DNA of 64,000 nt from DATJPY01 sp035506135 (GTDB lineage: Bacteria > Myxococcota_A > UBA9160 > PR03), in the NCBI GenBank assembly GCA_035506135.1, contig DATJPY010000052.1, forward strand, positions 1 to 64,000, written 5' to 3'. A program made the position numbers and the translations under genes. How positions within the stretch are numbered: the stretch's first letter is position 1; the number at the start of each line of letters is the position of its first letter. The notes under the pieces are model-generated. The model had not been told where the DNA came from and made no database searches. It saw only the letters and a program-made list of their open reading frames with translations. Positions 15,567 through 23,791 of the stretch are shown piece after piece.

Positions 15567-16250
15567 ATGCAGCCGATCATCCACACCCAGGCCCTCACCA
15601 AGGTCTTCGGCTCCGGCGGCGCCGCGGTCCACGCGCTGCGCGGGATCGACCTCACGATCGAGCGGGGCGAGTTCGCCGCGCTGATCGGCCCGTCGGGCTC
15701 CGGCAAGTCGACGCTCATGGCGATCCTCGGGTGCCTCGACAAGCCGACGGCCGGCACGTACGCCCTGGACGGCGAGCGCGTCGAAGGGCTCTCGGGCCGC
15801 GAGCTCGCCGGGATCCGCAACGACAAGATCGGCTTCGTCTTCCAGCAGTACAACCTGCTGCCGAAGGCGTCGGTCGCGCGCAACGTCGAGCTCCCGATGC
15901 TCTACGCCGGCGTGGGCCGCAAGGAGCGCCGCGCCCGAGCGCTGGAGCTCCTCGAGAAAGTCGGCATCCCGGACAAGGCGAAGGTGCTGCCGGCCGCGCT
16001 CTCGGGCGGCCAGCGTCAGCGCGTCGCGATCGCCCGCGCGCTCGCCAACCGGCCGGCGCTGCTGCTCGCCGACGAGCCGACCGGCGCCCTCGACCAGAAG
16101 ACCGGCCACGAGGTCCTCGAGCTCTTCCGCGACCTCCACCGGCAGGGCAACACGATCATCATCGTCACGCACGACCTCTCGATCGCGGCCACCGCTCAAC
16201 GCCAGGTGGAAATCATGGACGGTCTGATCAAAGTGGAGGAAGCGGCGTGA
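15567..16250 (+). CDS. ABC transporter ATPase (MacB/LolD type)
   Basis: 227 residues with Walker A GPSGSGKST, Q-loop FVFQQYNLL, signature LSGGQRQRVAIARAL and Walker B LLLADEPTGALD, all typical of the LolD/MacB branch that works with FtsX-fold permeases. It lies between the adaptor and the two permeases, all on the plus strand. The complex probably exports a peptide, lipid or drug in a mechanotransmission manner. Confidence 0.92.
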   Translation: MQPIIHTQALTKVFGSGGAAVHALRGIDLTIERGEFAALIGPSGSGKSTLMAILGCLDKPTAGTYALDGERVEGLSGRELAGIRNDKIGFVFQQYNLLPKASVARNVELPMLYAGVGRKERRARALELLEKVGIPDKAKVLPAALSGGQRQRVAIARALANRPALLLADEPTGALDQKTGHEVLELFRDLHRQGNTIIIVTHDLSIAATAQRQVEIMDGLIKVEEAA

Positions 16251-16302
16251 GGGGCGAACGGCGGATTCTGACGATCGGTCCTCTCGCGTCGCACGTTTCG
16301 CG

Positions 16303-16365
16303 GGAGAGGATCCGGCTGCCCCTTTCCCTCTCTCGTCCACGGTCCGCGAAGCGGACCGCTCGAGG
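16303..16365. repeat. compound two-hairpin element upstream of the first MacB-type permease (copy 2)
   Basis: A GGGAGAGG...CCCTCTC stem, then the same hairpin CGGTCCGC-GAA-GCGGACCG (16340-16358) and CGAGGTC. It ends 3 nt before the GTG start of the permease, so its folding could affect translation initiation. Confidence 0.75.
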
Positions 16366-16368
16366 TCT

Positions 16369-17619
16369 GTGACTTTCGACGGAGCGTTTCGCGAGCGGGT
16401 CCGCAACTCCTGGGTGGAGATCCGGGAGAACTTCACCCGCTCGATCCTCCAGTCGCTCGGCGTGATTCTCGGCGTCGCGTCGGTGCTCGGCGGCATGTCG
16501 ATTTCCGACAGCATGCGCAAGCGCTCGATGGAGCTCTACGCGCGCATGGGCGGCCTCGACAAGCTGAACGTCCGCCAGTCGGCCGTCGTCCGCGAAGGCG
16601 CACCGACCGCCCTCCAGATGGCGAACCTCGGCCTGCGGACCGCCGACGCGAACGAGGGCGAGGAGATGGACACCTCGGCCGTCAGCGGCATCTCGCTGCG
16701 CAAGGACGCGCGCGCCCGCGTCCGCTCGCCCTACGCCGACCAGGAGCGCGACATCCGCGGCGTCGGCGGCGACTTCTTCGCGCTCGAAGGTTACGACGTC
16801 GACCAGGGCCGCGGCTTCAGCGCCCACGACATCGACACCGCCGCGCCCGTGGCGATCCTCGGCACCGAGGCGGTCGCTGTGTTCTTCCCCAACGGCGACG
16901 CGGTCGGCCGGACGCTCCGCATCGGCGACACGCAGGTCGAGGTCGTCGGCGTGCTCAAGGAGCGCATCTTCCGCTTCCGCAAGTCCAACGGAAACATGTT
17001 CCGCTGGCGCAACCGCATCATCGCGCTGCCGACGACGCTCGTCGCGCGGCGCTTCGACGGCGACCAGTACCACCGCGTCGACCGGATGACGTTCCGGATC
17101 CGCGACCTCGACGCGATGGCCAGGTTCAGCAAGGGCCTCTCCTCGCTCCTGAAAGCAAACCACCGGCAGCAGGACGACTTCCGCCTCGACGACGTCGCCG
17201 CGCGCGTCCGCAAGCAGCAGTCGCAGGGCGGCGCCTACGACATCATCTTCATGCTGTCCGGATTCCTGTCGCTCATCGGCGGCGGCATCGTCAACGTCAA
17301 CATCCAGATGGCGACGCTGAAGGAACGTGTCCGCGAGGTGGGCGTCAAGATGGCGATCGGCGCGCCGGGCCGCGAAGTCTTCAAGGAGTTCATGACGGAG
17401 GCCCTGCTGCTGACGGGCGTCGGCTCGCTCGCGGGCCTCGTCATCGGCGTCGCCTTTTCCAAGGTCATCACGACGTCGATCGGCGTGCCGCTCCACATCG
17501 ACGCGAAGTCGTTCGTGTCGGCGTACCTGCTCGCCGCCGTCTTCGGCTTCGTCTTCGCCCTCTTTCCGGCGTGGAAGGCTTCGCGCCTGTCGCCGATGGA
17601 GGCGCTGCGCTATGAGTGA
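16369..17619 (+). CDS. MacB/FtsX-type ABC permease 1
   Basis: Inner-membrane permease of 416 residues; GTG start. An N-terminal helix (ILQSLGVILGVASVLGGMSI) is followed by a periplasmic MacB core domain (about 60-280) and a C-terminal FtsX domain with three helices ending ASRLSPMEALRYE, the family's conserved tail. It pairs with the second permease gene that starts in its stop codon, forming a heterodimer rather than the usual homodimer. Confidence 0.9.
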   Translation: MTFDGAFRERVRNSWVEIRENFTRSILQSLGVILGVASVLGGMSISDSMRKRSMELYARMGGLDKLNVRQSAVVREGAPTALQMANLGLRTADANEGEEMDTSAVSGISLRKDARARVRSPYADQERDIRGVGGDFFALEGYDVDQGRGFSAHDIDTAAPVAILGTEAVAVFFPNGDAVGRTLRIGDTQVEVVGVLKERIFRFRKSNGNMFRWRNRIIALPTTLVARRFDGDQYHRVDRMTFRIRDLDAMARFSKGLSSLLKANHRQQDDFRLDDVAARVRKQQSQGGAYDIIFMLSGFLSLIGGGIVNVNIQMATLKERVREVGVKMAIGAPGREVFKEFMTEALLLTGVGSLAGLVIGVAFSKVITTSIGVPLHIDAKSFVSAYLLAAVFGFVFALFPAWKASRLSPMEALRYE

Positions 17620-18935
17620 GCGCGCGCTCCGGCGCGATGAGTGAGACGGCGCTGCCGCTGCCCGCCGCGCCGTCGATCGCGCGCGCGCCCCGCCGCCTCT
17701 CGTTCGGCGGGAGGGTCTCGCTCGGCTGGGAGATCGTCAAGGGCGGCCTCGTCGAGCTCTGGGCCCACAAGCTGCGCTCGACGCTGACGCTCACGCTCCT
17801 GATGCTCGGCGTCTTCGCGCTCGTCGTCATGACGTCGGTCATGGACGGCATCATGGACAAGATCGCCATGGGTTTCTCCGGCATGAGCTGGGACGGCACG
17901 GTCATGCTCGCGCCGGACTCCCCCGCCACGACCGAGGAGCAGAAGCGCTTCGCGATGAGCCCGGGCCTGCGCTGGGAGGACCTCCCCCGCCTGACCGCGC
18001 CCGATCCGAAGGTGCTCGCCTACCTGCCGCGCGCGACCAAGCAATCCGCCGTGAAGATCGCCGGCGGGACCGAGCGCTGCTGGGTCAACGGCGTGTGGCC
18101 GGACTACGCGCGCTGGATGAACCGTCAGGTCGCGATGGGCCGCGGCCTGACCGACGACGACGAGCGCCGCCGCTCGACCGTCGCCGTCGTCGGCGCGACA
18201 CTCGGCGCCAAGCTCTTCGGCGGCGCCGATCCCGTCGGCCGCGACATCACGGTCGAAGGCGTGCGCTTCCGCGTGATCGGCGTCCAGGCGCCGAGCCAGA
18301 TCTTCACGGAGGAGCTCTGGTACGACGCCAACGGCATCACGATCCCGCTCCAGACCTACATGGACCGGATGGACTCCACGCATCAGCTCGCCAACGTCGC
18401 CGTCAAGCTCGTCCGCAAGCGCGACAACGCCGAGGTCTCGGCGCTGATGCTCGGACGCGCCAAGCAGGCCCACCACGGCATCGAGGACGTCAAGATCGTG
18501 GACCTCGAGGCCGAGGCCGCCCGCGCGTGGGAGCACTTCCTCGACCAGATCTTCGGCTGGAAGGTCGTGCTGACGAGCCTCGCCGCCACGGTGCTTCTCG
18601 TCGGCGGCGTCGGCGTGCTGTCGGTGATGCTGATCTCGTTTTCCGACCGCCGCTACGAGATCGGCCTGCGCAAGGCGATGGGCGCCTCCGACGGCGAGAT
18701 CCTGATCCAGTTCCTGCTCGAGGCCTGCGTGCTCGCGGCCGTGGGCGCGACCCTCGGGACCCTCGTCGGCACCGTCGTGTGCCAGGCCCTGTCCGCGAAC
18801 TTTCCCTACGGCCTCGTCGTCAACCCGATGGGTCTCCTGATCGCGTGGGTCTCGGCCCTCGTCCTCGCGGTCGTCTTCGGCATGTATCCCGCCGTGCGCG
18901 CGTCGCGGCTGTCGCCGATGGAGGCCATGCGATGA
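17616..18935 (+). CDS. MacB/FtsX-type ABC permease 2
   Basis: 439 residues with the same layout: helix (STLTLTLLMLGVFALVVMTS), periplasmic MacB core, then three C-terminal helices and ASRLSPMEAMR. GTG 17616 overlaps the previous stop (GTGA) and suggests coupled translation; ATG 17637 is an alternative start. It is the last gene of the adaptor-ATPase-permease-permease operon, followed by a family A hairpin that may end the transcript. Confidence 0.9.
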   Translation: MSARSGAMSETALPLPAAPSIARAPRRLSFGGRVSLGWEIVKGGLVELWAHKLRSTLTLTLLMLGVFALVVMTSVMDGIMDKIAMGFSGMSWDGTVMLAPDSPATTEEQKRFAMSPGLRWEDLPRLTAPDPKVLAYLPRATKQSAVKIAGGTERCWVNGVWPDYARWMNRQVAMGRGLTDDDERRRSTVAVVGATLGAKLFGGADPVGRDITVEGVRFRVIGVQAPSQIFTEELWYDANGITIPLQTYMDRMDSTHQLANVAVKLVRKRDNAEVSALMLGRAKQAHHGIEDVKIVDLEAEAARAWEHFLDQIFGWKVVLTSLAATVLLVGGVGVLSVMLISFSDRRYEIGLRKAMGASDGEILIQFLLEACVLAAVGATLGTLVGTVVCQALSANFPYGLVVNPMGLLIAWVSALVLAVVFGMYPAVRASRLSPMEAMR

Positions 18936-18973
18936 CTGACCCAACCGCGCCCGCGAGGGCGCGCTCCTCAAAA

Positions 18974-19012
18974 CCCCTCTCCCGAGCACGGGAGAGGGGC
19001 TTGGGGTGAGGG
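18974..19012. repeat. interspersed palindromic element, family A, after the MacB-like operon
   Basis: Perfect hairpin CCCCTCTCCC-GAGCAC-GGGAGAGGGG, then CTTGGGGTGAGGG. Its place between convergent genes would suit a terminator, though there is no T tract. The rest of the gap to 19134 shows nothing else. Confidence 0.8.
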
Positions 19013-19133
19013 CTCGTACTTCTTCTTCGAGCACAACCGGCCGGCGACGTCCCGTCGCCCGCCCTACAGCCTCGCCGGCGACCGGGTGATGTTCCGCGAC
19101 GTCGTCACCGGGCGGCTCAGGCTCTCGCCGCCG

Positions 19134-21848
19134 TCAGGTCTCCAGAGCCGATCCGCCGCCGATCAGCGGCCGACCCGCGAGCGCCGTTCTCGTCGCCCAC
19201 CACGCCAGAACGACGGCCAGAACGATGGAAATCAGCGCCGGGGAGGAGGTCCAGTTCGAGGGATCGATGCCGTAGATGTCGTAGGTAAACGCGCGGTTGA
19301 AGATCTCGGCGACGATTCCGGCGAGAACCCCGAATCGGATCGTCGCGAACACGACGATGGCAACAGCAAGCAAGGCCAGCGGCCACCCGACGAACCGGTC
19401 CCGGCTCGACTCGACGTAGGGCGCCGAAAAGAGAAGCGACACGAGCAGCCCGGCCAGCCATCCCGCTCGGACCAGCCATCGCGCGAGGACGAGGAAGAAC
19501 ACGATTCCGAGGACCCAGAAAACCGCGGTGACCCCGATGCTCACGCGCCAGGCAAGCGCGTCGCGGAAAGTCACCGCGGCGGAGAACGACTCGGGAAGCG
19601 GCGCGGAAGTACCGAGCCTCGCCAGGAGAAGCAGTCGCAGGGGTCCGACGATCAGTCCGGCGACCGTGCCGATCACGGCGCCCACGAGGGCATCCCGGCC
19701 GACGAGCGGGTCTCGCCAACGGCCCGACAACGCCCTCTGCCACGAGATGAGCATCTCCGGCCACCGGCGGCGCGCGAAGGGCTCGAGCGCGACGTAGAGG
19801 ACCCAGTAGACCAGCGCCGTGCCGGCGGCATTGCTGACGGCTTCGAGTAACAGCCAGCCCTCGTCGGAATTCCGGACGTGATGCCCGCCCAGGATCCACA
19901 TCAGCAGGGTCAGGCCCCCGGTCGCGGCGGCGAGCCGAAGCGCTCCGCGCACGTCGCTCCGGCCCGAGCGGATGTTGCGGCGCGCGAGCAGCGCCCCGCC
20001 GAGAAAACAGAGAAAGAGAATTCCCTCGAAGACGAGCTCGCCGTTGGCCGACGCCAGACTCTCCGTGGCGCCGCGTTGGGGTTGAGTCCAGGGACCGATC
20101 CAGAGGAAACTCACCGGTCGCCCCGCGTAGGCAGCGGCCTCGACACGCATCGTGACTCCCGGCCGGTCGGGATGCGGCCCTTCCCAGGCGGCGCGTTCGG
20201 TCGCGAAAGATCGCGGGGACCACTTCGGGGGAACCGGTTGGAAGCGAGCCAGCTCGAGGCCCGCCTCACGAAAGAGCAGGCTCCAATCGGTCGGCGCCGC
20301 GGGCGCCCGGCTCTCGTCGACCTGCGGCGGAACGACAGCGAGCCGGACCAGTCGGCCCTTCGAGTCGGTCGAAACCTCGGCCATTCCGGGCAGGAGCGGC
20401 GCCGGATTCTGAAAGTTCACGTCCGGAAACGGATAGGGGCCTGTGTAGGCGAGCGCGGGAACGAGGGAGGAGGGAGACTCCCGATAGGCGAAGGCAATCG
20501 CGTCGCGCGACAGGTCCCCGCTGAGGCCTCCGTGGGCGCGAGCCCACTCGAGAAAGGCCTCGTTCGTCTGGAACGTCTCCGCCCAATCCACCGGCTTCGA
20601 GACGCCGACGCGTTGCAGGATCTCGCGAACTCGCTCCCGGAGAACCTCCGGCGGTTTGTCGACGGGGACGAGCGCCGCGATGTTGGCCCGCGGCGACAGC
20701 CAGAGTGCGAGCGCGACGGCGGCCGCGAGTCCGGCCAGCAGCCAGCGGGCGCGCGCCGGCGTCAGCGCGCCGCGATCTCCCGCGGCGGCGACCATTTCGG
20801 GGGAGGGGGTCTCTCCGGCGGCGATCGCGGCGGCCAGCGGATCCCCTCCCGGCAATGCCGCGGCCACCTGCGCCACCGACGACGGCCGCTGCGCCGGGTC
20901 CTTCTCGAGGCAGCGCAGGATGACGCGTTCCACGGCCGGGTCGAACCCCGGCGCCACCGACGACGGAGCCGTCGGAGTTTCCTCCGTGTGCTTGCGCCTC
21001 AAGTCGTCGAGAGTCGCCGCGTCGAACGCCTTCCTCCCCGTCGACAGCTCGTAGAGAACCAGCCCCAGCGCGTACACGTCGCTCCGGACCGACGCCCCCT
21101 TGCCCGCCAGCTGCTCCGGCGCCATGTACGCCGGCGTCCCCGACACCTCGCCTTCCTGAACCTCCGACGCCGCCACCGCCAGCCCGAAGTCCGTGATCCG
21201 CGCCCGGCCCCGACCGTCCACCATCACGTTCGACGGCTTCAGGTCCCGGTGCAGAACTCCCCGGTCGTGAGCGGCCGCGAGCCCAGCGCACAGCTCCCGC
21301 GAGATCTCCAACGCCTTGTCCGGAGGCAGACGCCCGATCCGCTTCAACAGCGACGCCAGGTCCTCCCCGTCCACGTACTCCATCGACAGGTAGTGCTGCC
21401 CCTCGATCTCCCCCACGTCGTACACGCGGCACACGTTCGGGTGCGACACCTGGCGCGCGAGGCGCACCTCGGCGTAGAACCGCTCGAGCCGCTCCTTCTC
21501 CGCCGCGAAGTGCCTCGGCAGGAACTTCAGCGCCACCGGCTGCCCGAGCTTCAGGTCATCCGCCCGGTACACCTCGCCCATCCCGCCGCGGCCGAGCAGC
21601 CCGATGATCCGGTACCGCTCCGCCAGCACGACGCCCGGCGTGAAGCCCCCCGCCGGGATCGAATCCGACGACGCCAGCCGCCCCACCCGCGAAGACGACG
21701 GCGGACGCTGCGCCTTCCTCGCCATCGACGGTGTCGCCACGTTCGTCGGCAACTGCGACGCCGACGAAGACGACACCGCCTCCCCGCACGACGCGCAAAA
21801 ACGCGCGGACGGCGCAACGCCGGACCCGCAGCTCGGGCAGGCGGTCAA
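19134..21848 (-). CDS. zinc-ribbon Ser/Thr protein kinase with polytopic membrane C-terminus
   Basis: 904-residue Hanks-type kinase. A zinc ribbon at the very N-terminus (C4-x2-C7, C18-x2-C21) leads to the kinase domain (about 79-335) with GRGGMG, K108, HRDLKPSN (D202), DFG and GTPAYMAPEQ. After one membrane helix near 365-385 comes an extracytoplasmic region with no recognised domain (about 390-600), then about seven membrane helices. TTG 21848 is the only possible start, since an in-frame TAA lies 15 nt before it. This architecture is frequent in Acidobacteria. The signal sensed is unknown. Confidence 0.9.
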   Translation of the reverse strand: MTACPSCGSGVAPSARFCASCGEAVSSSSASQLPTNVATPSMARKAQRPPSSSRVGRLASSDSIPAGGFTPGVVLAERYRIIGLLGRGGMGEVYRADDLKLGQPVALKFLPRHFAAEKERLERFYAEVRLARQVSHPNVCRVYDVGEIEGQHYLSMEYVDGEDLASLLKRIGRLPPDKALEISRELCAGLAAAHDRGVLHRDLKPSNVMVDGRGRARITDFGLAVAASEVQEGEVSGTPAYMAPEQLAGKGASVRSDVYALGLVLYELSTGRKAFDAATLDDLRRKHTEETPTAPSSVAPGFDPAVERVILRCLEKDPAQRPSSVAQVAAALPGGDPLAAAIAAGETPSPEMVAAAGDRGALTPARARWLLAGLAAAVALALWLSPRANIAALVPVDKPPEVLRERVREILQRVGVSKPVDWAETFQTNEAFLEWARAHGGLSGDLSRDAIAFAYRESPSSLVPALAYTGPYPFPDVNFQNPAPLLPGMAEVSTDSKGRLVRLAVVPPQVDESRAPAAPTDWSLLFREAGLELARFQPVPPKWSPRSFATERAAWEGPHPDRPGVTMRVEAAAYAGRPVSFLWIGPWTQPQRGATESLASANGELVFEGILFLCFLGGALLARRNIRSGRSDVRGALRLAAATGGLTLLMWILGGHHVRNSDEGWLLLEAVSNAAGTALVYWVLYVALEPFARRRWPEMLISWQRALSGRWRDPLVGRDALVGAVIGTVAGLIVGPLRLLLLARLGTSAPLPESFSAAVTFRDALAWRVSIGVTAVFWVLGIVFFLVLARWLVRAGWLAGLLVSLLFSAPYVESSRDRFVGWPLALLAVAIVVFATIRFGVLAGIVAEIFNRAFTYDIYGIDPSNWTSSPALISIVLAVVLAWWATRTALAGRPLIGGGSALET

Positions 21849-21873
21849 AGTGGTGGGATCTTATCCCCCGCGG

Positions 21874-22515
21874 TCAGTTTTTCTTCGGCGTCGGCACGGG
21901 AGCCGGCGGCGCGACGGCGGCGCCCGGCGTGGGCCTCGGCATCGCGGTCGTCACGGGCCGCGGCTGCATCTTCGTGTACTTCGCCGTGAGGACGGGCGTC
22001 CAGGTCTTGCCGTCCGTCGAGCTGTCGACGCTCATGGCGTAGCTGTCGGGTTTCGTGTCCGACATGACGTAACGCAGCCTGGAGGCCTGGCCGCCGCGCC
22101 GGGTGTCGAAGATCCAGGTCCACGTGCCGTCCTTCAACGTGCCCGTCCCGGTTTCGGCGCGGCCCTCGTTGTCGAAGGACCAGGCGACGAAGGCCTTCTT
22201 GTCGGCGTCGTACCCGAGGATGCTCTGGCTCTGGCTCGCGCCCGCCGGGCCCCGCGTTTCCGCCATGCAGCCGAGGAAGAACTTCCCCGGCATCCAGCGG
22301 CACATCTCACGGCCCTGGAACGACCCGCCCGCTCCCGCCGGGCCCGCCTTGACCTCGCCTTCCGACGACCACGGACCCATGAAGTAGGAGAGCTGGTCCG
22401 CCTCCGGCGGAGGCTTCGGCCCTTCCGGCTTCCTGTCCTCCGGCTCCGCCGCGAACGCACCCACCGCGATTCCGGCGGCCATCGCCGCCGCCATCAGGTT
22501 TCTCCGACTCAGCAT
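21874..22515 (-). CDS. DUF1579 family secreted protein (copy 1)
   Basis: 213-residue exported protein. The N-terminus LSRRNLMAAAMAAGIAVGAF is a signal peptide of Tat-like form. The body matches the DUF1579 pattern (MGPWSSEGEV, CRWMPGKFFLGCM, SILGYDADKKAFVAWSFDNE, GTWTWIF, SVDSSTDGKTW), a lipocalin-like beta barrel of unknown role. A good Shine-Dalgarno sequence (GAGGAGG) precedes ATG 22515. A proline-rich tail follows. The next gene upstream is a paralogue. Confidence 0.82.
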   Translation of the reverse strand: MLSRRNLMAAAMAAGIAVGAFAAEPEDRKPEGPKPPPEADQLSYFMGPWSSEGEVKAGPAGAGGSFQGREMCRWMPGKFFLGCMAETRGPAGASQSQSILGYDADKKAFVAWSFDNEGRAETGTGTLKDGTWTWIFDTRRGGQASRLRYVMSDTKPDSYAMSVDSSTDGKTWTPVLTAKYTKMQPRPVTTAMPRPTPGAAVAPPAPVPTPKKN

Positions 22516-22558
22516 CCTCGTCGCCTCCTCGCCGCTCTCCGCGCCGGGCGCGGCCGGC

Positions 22559-23098
22559 CTACTGTTTGGTGGACTTGCCTTCCGCCGCCGTCGTCCAGGT
22601 CTTCCCGTCCTCCGACGTCTCCCACTTGAACGACTGCGTCGTCGGCGTGTTGAGCGTGACCGTGTACTTCGAATGGATGGTCTTGCCGCCCATCTTGTCG
22701 CTGCCCGTCCAGGTCCACGTGTTGCCCGAGACCGTGCCCGTCGCCGTCCCCATCATGCCCAGGCTGTCGAAACCCATGTACTTGTAGATCCTCTCTTCGG
22801 GGCTCCAGCCGAGGATCGACTCGCTCTTCATCTTCCCCATCGCGCCCGCGCCGCTCTCGCGGCAGATCAGCTGGAAGCCGCCGTCGAACCAGGTGCACTC
22901 GCTCTCGCTCGTCATCTTGCCGCCCGGGCCCCAGGGTCCCGGCTTCATCTCGGCTTCGCCCTTCCACTTGCCGGCGAACGGCTCGAGCTTCTTGACCTCC
23001 GCCCCGGGAAGGGGCGGACCCGGTTTCTGCTGCGCGAGGGCCGCGCCCGCCACGAGGCTCGTCAACACGACGACGAAAACGAATCGGCGCCCGTTCAT
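22559..23098 (-). CDS. DUF1579 family secreted protein (copy 2)
   Basis: 179 residues with a Sec signal peptide (RRFVFVVVLTSLVAGAALAQ) and the same domain as the neighbouring gene: LEPFAGKWKGEAEM, CTWFDGGFQLICRE, SILGWSPEERIYKYMGFDSLG, NTWTWTG, WETSEDGKTWT. GGAGGTGA lies 4 nt before ATG 23098. The two genes are 43 bp apart on one strand and are probably a tandem duplication that has diverged. Function unknown. Confidence 0.85.
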   Translation of the reverse strand: MNGRRFVFVVVLTSLVAGAALAQQKPGPPLPGAEVKKLEPFAGKWKGEAEMKPGPWGPGGKMTSESECTWFDGGFQLICRESGAGAMGKMKSESILGWSPEERIYKYMGFDSLGMMGTATGTVSGNTWTWTGSDKMGGKTIHSKYTVTLNTPTTQSFKWETSEDGKTWTTAAEGKSTKQ

Positions 23099-23157
23099 GG
23101 TTCACCTCCTCGCGAGGAACGAATCCTACAGCAGCGGTCCGGGGGTATCCTGTGTCC

Positions 23158-23700
23158 ATGAGACACACGCGAACGGGACTCCTCGCTCTTTCCGCCGCGC
23201 TCGTCGCCGGGGCGATTCTCGCGGCCGTCGAGGGCTCGGCCGGCGGCATTCGCTGGACGGTGCCGGCGCACTGGCAGTCGGCGGGCGCCAAGCCCATGCG
23301 GGCCGCGACGTACACGATCCCCGGCGCGACGGCCGCGGACGCCGGCGAGTGCGGGGTCTTCTACTTCGGCGCCGGCCAGGGCGGCGGCGTCGACGAGAAC
23401 CTCCAGCGCTGGGTCGGCCAGTTCGAAGGCGCGACCACCCCGAAAAAGTCCGAGAAGACCGTCAACGGGCTGAAGGTCCACCTGATCACGCTCTCCGGCA
23501 CGTATCTCGCGCCGTCCGGCCCGATGATGCAGTCGCAGGGCAAGAAGGCGGGCTGGAGCCTGTCCGGCGCGATCGTCGAGGCGCCGGAGGGGCTCGTCTT
23601 CTTCAAGTGCGTGGGCCCCTCGGCCACGATCCAGAAGGCGCAGCCGGAGATCGACGAGCTCTTGAAGTCGCTGGTCAAGGCCGGCGCCGCGAAGGCGTAG
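23158..23700 (+). CDS. hypothetical secreted protein (180 aa)
   Basis: ATG 23158 gives a clear signal peptide (RHTRTGLLALSAALVAGAIL) and a mature domain beginning GGIRWTVPAHWQSAGAKPMR and ending in a helix (QPEIDELLKSLVKAG). WTVPAHW followed by an alternating strand pattern recalls small lipoprotein-like beta proteins found in Acidobacteria and Myxococcota. Two cysteines only. Divergent from the DUF1579 pair. No function can be assigned. Confidence 0.7.
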   Translation: MRHTRTGLLALSAALVAGAILAAVEGSAGGIRWTVPAHWQSAGAKPMRAATYTIPGATAADAGECGVFYFGAGQGGGVDENLQRWVGQFEGATTPKKSEKTVNGLKVHLITLSGTYLAPSGPMMQSQGKKAGWSLSGAIVEAPEGLVFFKCVGPSATIQKAQPEIDELLKSLVKAGAAKA

Positions 23701-23703
23701 AGC

Positions 23704-23777
23704 TCCCCCCCCTCACCCTCGCCCTCGCCCTCTCCCCCCTGCGGGGGGAGAGGGAAACTTGGGACGCGGTGAGGGGC
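23704..23777. repeat. interspersed palindromic element, family A, long form
   Basis: CCCCCCCCTCACCCTCGCCC, an inner CCCTCTCCCCCC...GGGGGGAGAGGG hairpin, then GGTGAGGGGCG. It lies between convergent genes. It is the rightmost copy of this family seen in the window. Confidence 0.8.
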
Positions 23778-23791
23778 GCTCCTACGATGAA

